Of a DNA stretch of 64,000 bases, positions 17,691 to 25,874 are shown one piece after another. Both the position numbers and the translations under genes were made by a program. Source of the stretch: Granulicella sibirica (lineage in GTDB: Bacteria > Acidobacteriota > Terriglobia > Terriglobales > Acidobacteriaceae); assembly GCF_004115155.1 (NCBI RefSeq), contig NZ_RDSM01000001.1, positions 1,364,001 through 1,428,000 on the forward strand, given 5' to 3'. Each line of letters starts with the position of its first letter. Position 1 is the first letter of the stretch. The notes under the pieces are model-generated. The model did not search any database, was not told the DNA's origin, and was given only the letters and a program-made list of their open reading frames with translations.

Positions 17691-18686
17691 TCAACGTTGA
17701 GGAAGGGAGGGCGCATGCGGACGGACGAGTTTGGCAGCGATGCGCTGATCGGAGAGCATAGGCTGCGCTTCCCAAGTGGGACCCTCGGACATGCCGAGGA
17801 GACAGGGCGTTGTGGTGGGGAGGTCGGACTCGAGGAGGGTTCCAGCGCGGAGATTGAGAATCTCAGATGCGAGCACGCGGAACGCGGGCAGCCGAAGCGT
17901 CGAACGGACGCCAAGGGCTCCGAGACGCTCCTGGAGGAGGCGCCTGGTCGCGGCTGGCTGGATGCGCTCGTGGTCGCGGCGATCAACCTCGCGGAGGAGA
18001 GCGGAGGCGATGACGGTGGCTAAAGAGATCTGCAGCGAGCCCTGCCGATCGCCGACATGCATCTCGTAGGTGAAGGTGAGGATGTATTCGGACTGCGGGA
18101 AGAAACGGCGTGCGGAGACGGGCATCACGCGCGAGTCATACGAAGCCTGCAGGCCGAACGGAGCCCACATGTGGTTCATCTCGGCGCAGACGATTCCCAT
18201 GAGTATCTCCATGATGGCTGTGTCGATCTGGGTAAGCTCACGAGTCTGCGTGGCTTTAGGGATCGTCGTGAGACCTCCGAGCGCCAGGTGCACGAGAGGC
18301 TCGACGAGCGTCAGGTCCATCGACAGCATAGAGCCTGCGTCGGGCGTGCGAAAGCGGCTCTGGGCGATATAGCAGGTCTCGAAGTCGATGGTGTCGATGA
18401 AGTCGTGGAAGAGGGAGCGTTCGGCCACAACCATCGCAAGCGTGATCGGCGCTCCGAGACGAGCGGAGAGATTGATGCTGAGGGATTGGGAGAAGACCTG
18501 ATTCACGCTTACGAGCATCTGCATCTGCTCTGCCGAGATGGAGGCGCGTTTGGCAAAGTTCACTGGATGCGGCAATGCGGCAGCGGCTCGCGCCTCGGCT
18601 TCGGCAGCCTCGCGGAACATGTTAGTGATTGCGTTCTGGTCGAGCTCTTCAGCCATGATGCGGGCTGACTGCATTCCGCTCACCAT
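17691..18686 (-). CDS. fliM: Flagellar motor switch protein FliM
   Basis: The protein (331 residues) matches FliM, the C-ring component that links the motor to FliG and to the chemotaxis signal. The middle domain is clear (FAKRASISAEQMQMLVSVNQVFSQSLSINLSARL, MDLTLVEPLVHLALGG, TQIDTAIMEILMGIV) and a SPOA-type C-terminal domain lies around residues 240-310. The usual N-terminal CheY-P-binding motif (LSQ-x-EIDALL) is not intact; the nearest match is AEELDQNAITNMF, so CheY binding may be weak or different. The start is uncertain: ATG codons occur at 18686, 18674 and 18656 without a strong ribosome site. It is divergent from the SPOA gene at 18693 with only six bases between the two possible starts. 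Confidence 0.87.
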   Translation of the reverse strand: MVSGMQSARIMAEELDQNAITNMFREAAEAEARAAAALPHPVNFAKRASISAEQMQMLVSVNQVFSQSLSINLSARLGAPITLAMVVAERSLFHDFIDTIDFETCYIAQSRFRTPDAGSMLSMDLTLVEPLVHLALGGLTTIPKATQTRELTQIDTAIMEILMGIVCAEMNHMWAPFGLQASYDSRVMPVSARRFFPQSEYILTFTYEMHVGDRQGSLQISLATVIASALLREVDRRDHERIQPAATRRLLQERLGALGVRSTLRLPAFRVLASEILNLRAGTLLESDLPTTTPCLLGMSEGPTWEAQPMLSDQRIAAKLVRPHAPSLPQR

Positions 18687-18692
18687 TGCCCG

Positions 18693-19139
18693 TTGAACTT
18701 GGTGAGACTCTTCTTAGGTTGCGCTGCGCTTTCATGGCAGAGGATGTGCTTTGGTTTGGGAGAGGCTGATTGGAGGTTCGTGTTGGCGGAACAGGCTGGA
18801 ACGGCGATCGCGTTGGGGCATCAGGGGGATCACGTGGGGTTGAGTCATGTTGGGCTGATGGAGCCGGAAGACGGGCTTGGGGCGGCGATGTCGAAAGAGC
18901 GCTGGACTGCGTACGCGGATGTGACCGCGCGGATGTCGGTGCTGATTCCCCTGCCGAATCTCTCGCTGAACGAGCTGATGGCGCTTAAACCTGGGACGCT
19001 GCTGGTCTCGCTTTGCCAGATCACGCAGGATGTTCCTTTGCTCGTGGGCGATGTCTTCCTCGCGAACGTAAGTTGCGAGCCTGCAGGCGAGCGGCTTGGC
19101 GTGAGGATCAACGGGTTCGATCAGCCGCTGAAAGGCTAG
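18693..19139 (+). CDS. SPOA (FliN/FliM C-terminal) domain protein
   Basis: The C-terminal 80 or so residues match a SPOA domain: MSVLIPLPNLSLNELMALKPGTLLVSLCQITQDVPLLVGDVFLANVSCEPAGERLGVRI is the signature fold of FliN and of the FliM C-terminus. The N-terminal half (LAEQAGTAIALGHQGDHVGL and on) is not recognised. The start is unclear. The longest frame opens with TTG at 18693; other choices are ATG at 18744 and TTG at 18783, the last with GGAGG six bases upstream (18772-18776). It ends 18 bp before the fliN ATG and is surely in one operon with it. It may be a FliM/FliN-type C-ring subunit; a role as the partner of the divergent FliM is inferred from position. Confidence 0.72.
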   Translation: MNLVRLFLGCAALSWQRMCFGLGEADWRFVLAEQAGTAIALGHQGDHVGLSHVGLMEPEDGLGAAMSKERWTAYADVTARMSVLIPLPNLSLNELMALKPGTLLVSLCQITQDVPLLVGDVFLANVSCEPAGERLGVRINGFDQPLKG

Positions 19140-19157
19140 TAACGAGAGGAGTTGCGT

Positions 19158-19463
19158 ATGCCGAAGGAGAAGCAGGTAACGCCGGAGCCGGAGGAGTCGC
19201 TCGCGGTGAAGTACTCGATGGAGGACCTGAAGATCAGCGCGCAGTTGCAGCTTGGGTCCACCGTTCTGCCGCTCAGGAGCATTCTCAACATCAAGGTTGG
19301 TGAGGTGATTCCGTTGGATCGTCCGCTTGCGGGTCCGGTTCAGGTGATCGCGGGCGGAAGGACCGTGGCTTCGGGGGAGTTGGTGCTTCTGAATGGGTTC
19401 TTCGCCGTGGATATCAGAGAGGTCTCGACACTAGAGATGCATTTGCCGGCCGAGACCTCCTAA
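19158..19463 (+). CDS. fliN: Flagellar motor switch protein FliN (short form)
   Basis: The protein (101 residues) consists almost wholly of a SPOA domain: VKYSMEDLKISAQLQLGSTVLPLRSILNIKVGEVIPLDRPLAGPVQVIAGGRTVASGELVLLNGFFAVDI matches FliN, including the family L-x-L-G-x-x-x-L-x-[LV]-x-x-[IL]-L-x-[LI]-x-x-G-x-[VI] pattern. It builds the base of the flagellar C-ring with FliM. GAGAGG lies eight bases before the ATG at 19158; a TTG two codons earlier is less likely. It stands next to another SPOA gene and no other flagellar gene appears downstream, since the next gene is on the opposite strand. Confidence 0.87.
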   Translation: MPKEKQVTPEPEESLAVKYSMEDLKISAQLQLGSTVLPLRSILNIKVGEVIPLDRPLAGPVQVIAGGRTVASGELVLLNGFFAVDIREVSTLEMHLPAETS

Positions 19464-19491
19464 GTAGCACAGCGTTTGACGCTCAGTGGAG

Positions 19492-20601
19492 TTACCGGCC
19501 AAGGTCGAGCGGTTTCCCGGCGAGGGGCTCACGCGCGTTCCAGTCGAAGCCAAGGAGTTTGGCGATCGTGGCGGCTACCTGGCTCTGGGTGACGGGAGCG
19601 GTGTTTTTCTCGAGGCCGGCGGGTTGGACGCCGGGACCGAGCAGGCCGATGAAAATGTTCTTCGACTCGGGAATTTTCTGGCCGTGGTTCTTCCAGCTCT
19701 CCGCACTGCTGCCGCGACCGTGGTCGGTGAGAAAGATGAGAGTGGTGTTGTCCCGGTACTGGGGGAGGGACTGGAGGGTACTCCAGAGTTTCGCGAGGTC
19801 GGCGTCAACGCGGTGGGCAGAGAGAAGATACTCGCCGTAGTTGCCGCCGTGGGCCCAGTCGTCGGTCTCGCCGAGGGAGAGGAACATAACGCGGGGCTGT
19901 TTGAGCTTTAGGTATTCGAGGGCGGTCGAGAAGATGGGCGCGTCGAAGGCTTCGTCGGGCCAGACGCGTGGGGCGTTGGCCTTCTGGTCGTTGAGGAGGT
20001 CGATGGCTGAGGTGGATGGGGTGAGGACGAGGGGGTCGTAGGAGACGTTGACGGGGAAGCCGCAGCGGGCGGCGTTGAAGATACCGGTGAAGACCTCCCA
20101 GGCTCCGAAGGCGGCGGCCTTGCCGTGGAGCGAGGGCTGCTGGTTGAGCCACTCAAAGACGGTGATATTGGGGTTTGGCTTGTTGTCGTTGGAGTTGATG
20201 TTGACGTCAGCGTGGCCGGTGAGGGTCTCACTGTAGCCGGGATAGGAGAAGTTGTAAGGGTTGGTGACGTGGGCGTCGGAGCCCTCGTCGAGGTCGCCGT
20301 AGAGGCGGCCCCTGGTCGCGACGGTTCCCCAAAGGAAGGGGAAGAGTTGGGCGCGGCGGGCCTCGGGCGTCGAGGCGAGGAAGTCTTTCTTCAGGGTCTC
20401 GACGGGACGGCTGTCCCAGTAGTTCTTGGGCGTGAGGAGAGTCTCGTCGGCGCCGCGGAAGACCTCCTGCCAGCGGACGCCGTCGGACATGACGAGGATG
20501 ACATTGCGTGTGTTGGCGGTTTGGGGGACGGCAGAGATGCAGGAGAGCGCGGTGGCAGCAACCAGGGAGCAGAGCACTATCGTTCTGGAGAGCAGAAACA
20601 T
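19492..20601 (-). CDS. Exported alkaline-phosphatase-superfamily hydrolase
   Basis: The protein (369 residues) has a signal peptide (TIVLCSLVAATALSCISAVPQ) and the metal-dependent core of the alkaline phosphatase/sulfatase/phosphodiesterase superfamily. Visible are the first metal motif MSDGVRWQEVF, a possible nucleophile loop SYPGYSETLTGHAD, the second metal motif SLGETDDWAHGGNYGEYL with Asp and His, and LIFLTDHGRGSS with the Asp-His pair; a final His may be in WKNHGQKIPE. Family members split phosphate mono- or diesters or sulfate esters, and I cannot tell which here. It is convergent with fliN and separated by 28 bp. Confidence 0.85.
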   Translation of the reverse strand: MFLLSRTIVLCSLVAATALSCISAVPQTANTRNVILVMSDGVRWQEVFRGADETLLTPKNYWDSRPVETLKKDFLASTPEARRAQLFPFLWGTVATRGRLYGDLDEGSDAHVTNPYNFSYPGYSETLTGHADVNINSNDNKPNPNITVFEWLNQQPSLHGKAAAFGAWEVFTGIFNAARCGFPVNVSYDPLVLTPSTSAIDLLNDQKANAPRVWPDEAFDAPIFSTALEYLKLKQPRVMFLSLGETDDWAHGGNYGEYLLSAHRVDADLAKLWSTLQSLPQYRDNTTLIFLTDHGRGSSAESWKNHGQKIPESKNIFIGLLGPGVQPAGLEKNTAPVTQSQVAATIAKLLGFDWNAREPLAGKPLDLGR

Positions 20602-20774
20602 GGGTCCGAGATCCTCGTTTGGACATGGTACTTCGGGCCAGCGACAGGAAGGTTAAGAGGGACAGGGACTGCGTTAGCTTCCTGGAGATTGCCTGTATCT
20701 CAACTTTCAGGAGGAGCCGACATTCGATGCTTGTGGAGGACTCGTCAAAGAAAGGGCGTTTCTCGTTACTGGTT

Positions 20775-21356
20775 CTAGGCATTGAGAAGCTGTTCGAAGA
20801 GCGGCTCCAGGATTCGCACAAGTTCGTCATCGCTGGCATCTGTCAGGGCCGTTAAGCCCACCATCTGTCGCATTACTTGAAAGCCCGCAATCAGCGACAG
20901 GGCGATGGCCGCACGCGGCAATGCAGCCTCTCCCTTCACGAGTGAGGCCATCACCTTCTGGTGGCGCTTCTCAATCTGCTCGCGCCCAATCTCTGCGGCA
21001 CGCTCGCTTGATGCGGACCGCAGTAGAATCAGAAATCCGTCCAGGGGAGTCGCGTCTTTCTCCGTGATGCTGACCAGCGCCTTAGCAAAGGCTGCCGCGG
21101 GATTCGCCAGTCCCAGATTTTCCGGCGCAAGGATGATTGGCGTCGCCATGGTTGCGGCCAGCGCCTCCGCAAACAGCCCCTCCTTCGACCCGAAGTACCG
21201 GTTGACCAGCATCGCCGTCACACCTGCCCCCTCCGCGATCTCACGCACGCCAGCGCCGTCATAGCCCGACCGGGCAAATGCCTTCCGCGCAGACAAGAGA
21301 ATGGCTTCACGTGTGCCAGCAGAGCTTCGGCATCGCGGAACAGCAGGCTTGCTCAT
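20775..21356 (-). CDS. TetR-family transcriptional repressor
   Basis: The protein (193 residues) has a typical TetR helix-turn-helix at about residues 14-60 (TREAILLSARKAFARSGYDGAGVREIAEGAGVTAMLVNRYFGSKEGLF) and an all-helical ligand-binding half. Two inverted repeats with identical arms, GTCTAC-N4-GTAGAC, lie in the 150-bp space between this gene and the divergent hydrolase gene (see separate entries). This makes autoregulation and control of the MBL hydrolase/reductase pair likely. The inducer is unknown. Confidence 0.9.
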   Translation of the reverse strand: MSKPAVPRCRSSAGTREAILLSARKAFARSGYDGAGVREIAEGAGVTAMLVNRYFGSKEGLFAEALAATMATPIILAPENLGLANPAAAFAKALVSITEKDATPLDGFLILLRSASSERAAEIGREQIEKRHQKVMASLVKGEAALPRAAIALSLIAGFQVMRQMVGLTALTDASDDELVRILEPLFEQLLNA

Positions 21357-21372
21357 AAACGTAGTTTAGCAA

Positions 21373-21388
21373 GTCTACCGATGTAGAC
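21373..21388. promoter_or_regulatory. TetR operator 1
   Basis: GTCTACCGATGTAGAC: 6-bp perfect arms with a 4-base centre, 17 bases upstream of the tetR start codon. It is well placed to block tetR transcription. Confidence 0.8.
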
Positions 21389-21410
21389 AAAAAGCATCGG
21401 CGCGTGTAAT

Positions 21411-21426
21411 GTCTACAACTGTAGAC
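21411..21426. promoter_or_regulatory. TetR operator 2
   Basis: GTCTACAACTGTAGAC: the same arms as operator 1, with the centres 38 bp apart. It lies on the hydrolase side of the divergent region. Confidence 0.8.
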
Positions 21427-21506
21427 ACCTGAGCGACCCTTTTCATTTCGTACCAGAGCCGGCCGCAGCCAGCGCGCGGTTTCATCGTTGGGGAGGCCTC
21501 CTGCTC

Positions 21507-22691
21507 TTGTCACTCGGCACCGCCAGGTGCGGCGCTCATATCGCCGGGACAAAGCAGGCCACTGGATTCGCACACTCGCCGCAATGGCGCGATGGTCGCT
21601 TTGAAAATGCGCAGCCCATCTGGGCAGATACCGCAGGGGCATGGAAGCACCTTCTGTTTGGTCATGCGTCGCCGGATGCATTACCACGTACTCCGGTGCC
21701 TGTCGGCCATCCCACGTCCTCTTCACTTGCTTCACTGCCTGGGTCGGGTCTGCGCGTCACCTGGTTCGGCCACTCCTCCGCGCTGCTCGAGATTGACGGC
21801 AGCCGAATCCTCATCGATCCTTTCTGGGGCGAGCGTGCATCACCGCTTTCATGGTTCGGTCCACGACGCTGGTATCCACCGCTTATTGCGCTCAACGATA
21901 TGGGACCGATTGATCTTGTCCTCATCTCACATGACCACTACGACCATCTGGATTACGCGACCATTCACGCGATGCGAACATGGAAGACCTCTTTCATCGT
22001 GCCGTTGGGCATGGGTCCGCGTCTTGTCGATTGGGGTATCCCGAAGGAGAGCATCACCGAACTCGATTGGTGGCAGAGCAAGCAGTTCGAACGGCTCACA
22101 TTGGTAGCAACACCCGCGCGCCATGCTTCTGGGCGCACCTCCACCAGGAGTGATCACACCTTGTGGGTCGGCTGGAGCATCCTCGGCCCACAGCATCGCG
22201 TCTGGTACTCGGGCGATAGCGGTTTCCACAACGATCTGGCAAAGATCGGCCAACTGTACGGCCCTTTCGATCTCACGCTGATTGAAGCAGGTCAATATGA
22301 TGCTCGCTGGCCTGACACCCACATGGGGCCGGAGCAGGCCGTGGAAGCTCACCTGGCGGTACGCGGCCGTCTGATGATCCCGGTTCACTGGGGTCTGCTC
22401 AGCCTCGCCAACCATAGTTGGACCGAGCCCGCGGAGAGAGTGCTGGCTGCGGCACAATGCCGCAACGCGCAGGTTCTTATCCCTCAACCCGGACAGAGCC
22501 TGGAACCAATCAACGGCGCCAACACCGAACGGTGGTGGCCCAAACTCTCCTGGCAATCTGCAACAGAGGCACCGATCCTGTCTACAAAAGACGGCTCCCC
22601 TTCAGAGCGCTATATCCCGCAACCCTGCACGCAGCAGGCAGCAGGCAAACCAGAATCAGGGCCCCCGATAGGACGAGGTACAGATGAATAA
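21507..22691 (+). CDS. MBL-fold metallo-hydrolase (UlaG/NAPE-PLD-like), probably exported
   Basis: The protein (394 residues from a TTG) has the metallo-beta-lactamase fold of the L-ascorbate-6-phosphate lactonase/NAPE-phospholipase D type: WFGHSSALLEIDG, DPFWGERASPLSWFGPRR, ISHDHYDHLD with the zinc ligands, PARHASGRT, WYSGDSGFHNDL and PVHWGLLSLA. The N-terminal SPQWRDGRFEN is usual for family members that follow a membrane anchor. The start is problematic: the frame upstream of the TTG encodes a hydrophobic run (GGLLLL) but contains no ATG or GTG, and GGGGAGG lies at 21490-21496. The gene overlaps the following reductase by 8 bp, so they form an operon, probably under TetR control. The substrate is unknown. 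Confidence 0.82.
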   Translation: MSLGTARCGAHIAGTKQATGFAHSPQWRDGRFENAQPIWADTAGAWKHLLFGHASPDALPRTPVPVGHPTSSSLASLPGSGLRVTWFGHSSALLEIDGSRILIDPFWGERASPLSWFGPRRWYPPLIALNDMGPIDLVLISHDHYDHLDYATIHAMRTWKTSFIVPLGMGPRLVDWGIPKESITELDWWQSKQFERLTLVATPARHASGRTSTRSDHTLWVGWSILGPQHRVWYSGDSGFHNDLAKIGQLYGPFDLTLIEAGQYDARWPDTHMGPEQAVEAHLAVRGRLMIPVHWGLLSLANHSWTEPAERVLAAAQCRNAQVLIPQPGQSLEPINGANTERWWPKLSWQSATEAPILSTKDGSPSERYIPQPCTQQAAGKPESGPPIGRGTDE

Positions 22692-23712
22692 GACAGTATT
22701 AGTCACAGGAGGCACCGGCTTTGTTGCAGGTTGGTGCGTGGTGAAGCTTCTTGAGCAGGGTTACACCGTAAGAACAACCGTGCGCAATCCACAGAAAGAA
22801 TCTCTTGTTCGGTCGTCCGTGTCGCGCATCGTGAATGCGAATGAACGGCTCAGCGTCTACTGCGCGGATCTGACGTCAGACGATGGCTGGGATGAAGCGA
22901 TGAAAGGCTGCGACTATGTGCTGCATGTTGCATCACCGATGAGCTCAAAGTCGAAGAACCCCGATGACCTCATCATTCCCGCAAAGGAAGGCACACTACG
23001 CGTGCTGCGGACGGCAGCCAAAGCGGTCGTTAGCCGCGTTGTCTTCACCTCCTCGTGCGCAGCAGCGAAGCCTCCTCTCGCAGGCCCTGACAGCGACAAC
23101 GACGAATCATTATGGACAAACCTCAACGATGCCAACCTGGATACCTACCGGCGATCCAAGATCCGTGCTGAACGGTCCGCATGGGACTTCATGAAGACAT
23201 GCGATACCGGCATGACACTGGCTACCGTCCTGCCCGGCGCGATCCTCGGCCCTGTGCTCCACACGGAGTCTCTGGGCTCAGTACAGGTCGTCAGCAGACT
23301 GCTGACAGGCAGGATGCCCGGCACACCGAGGCTCGGATTCAACATCAGCGACGTCCGCGATCTCGCCGATCTGCATCTTCTCGCCATGACCTCGCCCGTA
23401 GCCGCAGGTCAGCGCTTCATCGGCACGGGCGACTTCCTGTGGATGAAGGAGATTGCCGAAACCCTTCGCCATTCTCTGGGGGAGGCGGCCAACAAGGTTC
23501 CCCGGCGCTCACTCCCCGATCTGCTAATGCGCCTCATGGCTCGCATCGACCCCACATTGCGTTCCGTAACTCCAACCCTCGGACGTAAACACAATCATTC
23601 GTCTGCTAAGGCCCAAACACTTTTGGGATGGAAGCCGCGCCCCGGCAAGGACTCCGTGACCGATTGCGCCAAAAGCCTGATCAGCAGTGGCGCACTCCAG
23701 GCGATGAAGTAA
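22684..23712 (+). CDS. NAD(P)-dependent extended SDR (dihydroflavonol-4-reductase-like aldehyde reductase)
   Basis: The protein (342 residues) is an extended short-chain dehydrogenase. It has the nucleotide-binding GGTGFVAGWCVVKLLEQGY, the segment YVLHVASPMSSKSKNPDDLIIPAKEGTLRVLRTA, the Ser of FTSSCAA and the catalytic YRRSK (Tyr and Lys). It resembles bacterial reductases that reduce aldehydes or ketones with NADPH. Its ATG overlaps the end of the hydrolase gene by 8 bp and GGACGAGG lies just upstream, so the two are translationally coupled. The pair, governed by a TetR regulator, could detoxify or convert a carbonyl or ester compound; this is inferred. Confidence 0.9.
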   Translation: MNKTVLVTGGTGFVAGWCVVKLLEQGYTVRTTVRNPQKESLVRSSVSRIVNANERLSVYCADLTSDDGWDEAMKGCDYVLHVASPMSSKSKNPDDLIIPAKEGTLRVLRTAAKAVVSRVVFTSSCAAAKPPLAGPDSDNDESLWTNLNDANLDTYRRSKIRAERSAWDFMKTCDTGMTLATVLPGAILGPVLHTESLGSVQVVSRLLTGRMPGTPRLGFNISDVRDLADLHLLAMTSPVAAGQRFIGTGDFLWMKEIAETLRHSLGEAANKVPRRSLPDLLMRLMARIDPTLRSVTPTLGRKHNHSSAKAQTLLGWKPRPGKDSVTDCAKSLISSGALQAMK

Positions 23713-23825
23713 CGATCAGTCCTGACAAGTCGGCTTATCGAAAGTCAGATAACGGCTTGATCTGGAAGATAATCAAGAGCGGTCATCTTGAAGGCGCGGT
23801 CGCGAAAACATGACGAACGTCGCCC

Positions 23826-24323
23826 TCAGGCGATTCGTGACTTCGGTGCGTTCGCGCTCTCGCGTTTGTAGAACTCGATCTTCTCGATGATCTCTTCGGC
23901 GCTTTCGTCGAAGAAGGCCGGGATGCTGGCGTCGCTTTGATTGATGGCTCCGGCGACGCGGCTGACGGGGTTCGAGGAGCGGAGGCCCGGGCGAAGGCGC
24001 AGGTGGACCGACGAGAACATGGGCAGGCGGAGGAAGCGGACTTTGAAGATGTAGGCGGATTCGATGTCGTCCCAGGTGTAGAGGCGCGGGGCGCCGACCA
24101 CGTACTTGATCTCGAGGCCGCGCTCGTCCATGCGGAGGTACATGGTGTTTCGCATGACGATGGCGAGGAGGATGAGGACGACGGCGCTGCCGCCGAAGAG
24201 GAGTTCGGTCTGGAAGGTGAGGTGCCGCCAGGGCTCGGGGTTGAGCCAGTAGGAGACGGCGGCTACGCAGAGGAAGAGCAGGATGGGGGTCGTGAGGCGG
24301 GTGGGTTGGAAGCGAGAGGTCAT
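23826..24323 (-). CDS. Membrane protein with bacterial PH-like domain, unknown function
   Basis: The protein (165 residues) begins with two hydrophobic helices (about residues 12-29, TPILLFLCVAAVSYWL, and 41-58, ELLFGGSAVVLILLAIVM). A short beta-rich segment follows (MYLRMDERGLEIKYVVGAPRLYTWDDIESAYIFKVRF) that has the look of bacterial PH-like (bPH) domains, where a membrane anchor precedes a PH fold and the W-x-D-I motif is common. The C-terminal tail is helical and charged. No partner is evident. It is convergent with the reductase gene and downstream of asnS on the same strand. Confidence 0.65.
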   Translation of the reverse strand: MTSRFQPTRLTTPILLFLCVAAVSYWLNPEPWRHLTFQTELLFGGSAVVLILLAIVMRNTMYLRMDERGLEIKYVVGAPRLYTWDDIESAYIFKVRFLRLPMFSSVHLRLRPGLRSSNPVSRVAGAINQSDASIPAFFDESAEEIIEKIEFYKRESANAPKSRIA

Positions 24324-24396
24324 GGGTGGGTCTCTCTTTTCGCTGAGGATTTGACTGGTTCGGCCAGGCGAGCGCGGCGGATGGCCGCGCGGTGGA

Positions 24397-24438
24397 GGTG
24401 GGTGCCTACCTCGCTACCTCGCGATGTAGGCACCCACC
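24397..24438. repeat. Perfect 13-bp inverted repeat (hairpin) between asnS and the PH-like gene
   Basis: GGTGGGTGCCTAC (24397-24409) pairs perfectly with 24426-24438 around a 16-base centre. There is no T-run in either direction. It lies just after the asnS stop codon, so it may serve as a transcription end or mRNA-stabilising hairpin, or be a small dispersed palindromic element. A near copy of one arm (one mismatch) occurs at 5410-5422, also at the 3' end of a reverse-strand gene. Confidence 0.7.
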
Positions 24439-24444
24439 GCTTCG

Positions 24445-25779
24445 TTAGGGATAGATGCGGTTGAGGGTGCGGGCGAAGGGGATGGTTTCGCGAACGTGGT
24501 CGAGGCCGCAAATCCAGGCCACAGCGCGCTCGATGCCCATGCCGAAACCGCTGTGGGGGACGGAGCCGTAGCGGCGGAGGTCGAGGTACCACTCGAAGGC
24601 TTCGAGCGGGAGGTTGTGGTCGAGGATGCGCTGGCGGAGGAGGTCGTAGGAGTCGACGCGCTGGGAGCCTCCGATGATCTCGCCGTAGCCCTCCGGAGCG
24701 AGGACGTCGACGCAGAGGGCCTTGGTGGGGTCCTGCTCGTCGGGCTGCATGTAGAAGGCTTTGACGGCGGCGGGGTAGCGGTGGACCATCACCGGGCGGT
24801 CGTATTGATTCGAGATGTAGGTTTCGTCAGGGGAGCCGAAGTCGTCGCCGTAGGTGTGGCGGCTTTCGATGAGGCCCTTTTCGAAAGCTTCTTCGAGCAT
24901 CTGGTGGGCTTCGTCGTAGCTGATCTTGGGGAACGGGGCCTGGATGGTTTCGAGCTTTGCGACGTCGCGGCCGATGACCTTGAGATCAGCTCGATGGTGC
25001 TTCAGGACGGTCTGGACGATGTGGGAGATAAAGTTTTCGGCGAGTTCCATGAGTTCGGTGAGGCCGATAAAGGCGACCTCGGGCTCGATCATCCAGAACT
25101 CGGTGAGGTGTCTTCGGGTCTTGGACTTTTCGGCGCGAAACGTCGGGCCAAAGCTGTAGACCTTACCGAGCGCGAGAGCCGTCGACTCGATGTAGAGCTG
25201 GCCGGACTGGGTGAGGTAGGCCTTTTCGTCGAAGTAGTCCATCTCGAAGAGCTCGCTCGTGCCCTCGCAGGCGGCTGGGGTGAGGATGGGCGGATCCGTC
25301 CGGGTGAAGCCGTTGAGGTCGAAGTACTCGGCGGCGGCGCGCATGATGGTGGCGCGGACGCGGAGGATGGCGGACTGGCGGGGGGTGCGGATCCAGAGGT
25401 GGCGATGCTCCATGAGGAAGTCGACGCCGTGCTCTTTGAGGGTGATGGGGAAGGGGGTTTCGTCGGGGACGCGCTGGAGGACTTCGATGTTTTCCACGTC
25501 GAGTTCGAAGCCGCTCGGAGCGCGCGCGTCGGCGCGGACCTTTCCGGTGACGATAACGCTGGATTCCAGGGTGAGGTTCTTCAGCGTCTCGAAGACTACC
25601 TCGGGGACGGCTGCCTTGGGGACGATGCCCTGGATGGTTCCGGAGCCGTCGCGGAAGATGGGGAAGAGGAGCTTGCCGGAGGCGCGGAGATTGTAGAGCC
25701 AGCCGCGGAGGGTGACGGTCTGGCCTTCGTGGGCGCTGAGGGTGGCGATGGTGGTGATCGGTGCTTGGGCTTCGGACAT
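24445..25779 (-). CDS. asnS: Asparaginyl-tRNA synthetase
   Basis: The protein (444 residues) charges tRNA-Asn with asparagine. An OB-fold anticodon-binding domain ([29 protein letters not shown]) is followed by a class IIb catalytic core: motif 1 region around [17 protein letters not shown], motif 2 [22 protein letters not shown], and motif 3 [25 protein letters not shown], ending in TLNRIYP. The [10 protein letters not shown] and [10 protein letters not shown] segments are typical of AsnRS and not of the aspartyl enzyme. It is divergent from the trehalase gene. Confidence 0.95.
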   Translation of the reverse strand: MSEAQAPITTIATLSAHEGQTVTLRGWLYNLRASGKLLFPIFRDGSGTIQGIVPKAAVPEVVFETLKNLTLESSVIVTGKVRADARAPSGFELDVENIEVLQRVPDETPFPITLKEHGVDFLMEHRHLWIRTPRQSAILRVRATIMRAAAEYFDLNGFTRTDPPILTPAACEGTSELFEMDYFDEKAYLTQSGQLYIESTALALGKVYSFGPTFRAEKSKTRRHLTEFWMIEPEVAFIGLTELMELAENFISHIVQTVLKHHRADLKVIGRDVAKLETIQAPFPKISYDEAHQMLEEAFEKGLIESRHTYGDDFGSPDETYISNQYDRPVMVHRYPAAVKAFYMQPDEQDPTKALCVDVLAPEGYGEIIGGSQRVDSYDLLRQRILDHNLPLEAFEWYLDLRRYGSVPHSGFGMGIERAVAWICGLDHVRETIPFARTLNRIYP

Positions 25780-25874
25780 GGCTGGATTAGTTTATCCGCT
25801 GGAGCGGTGTGCCAGCGGCGGGGTTGTCGCGCTACACTCGGTCGGTCTGAAGATTGCCTCTGGGAGAGAAGCGT

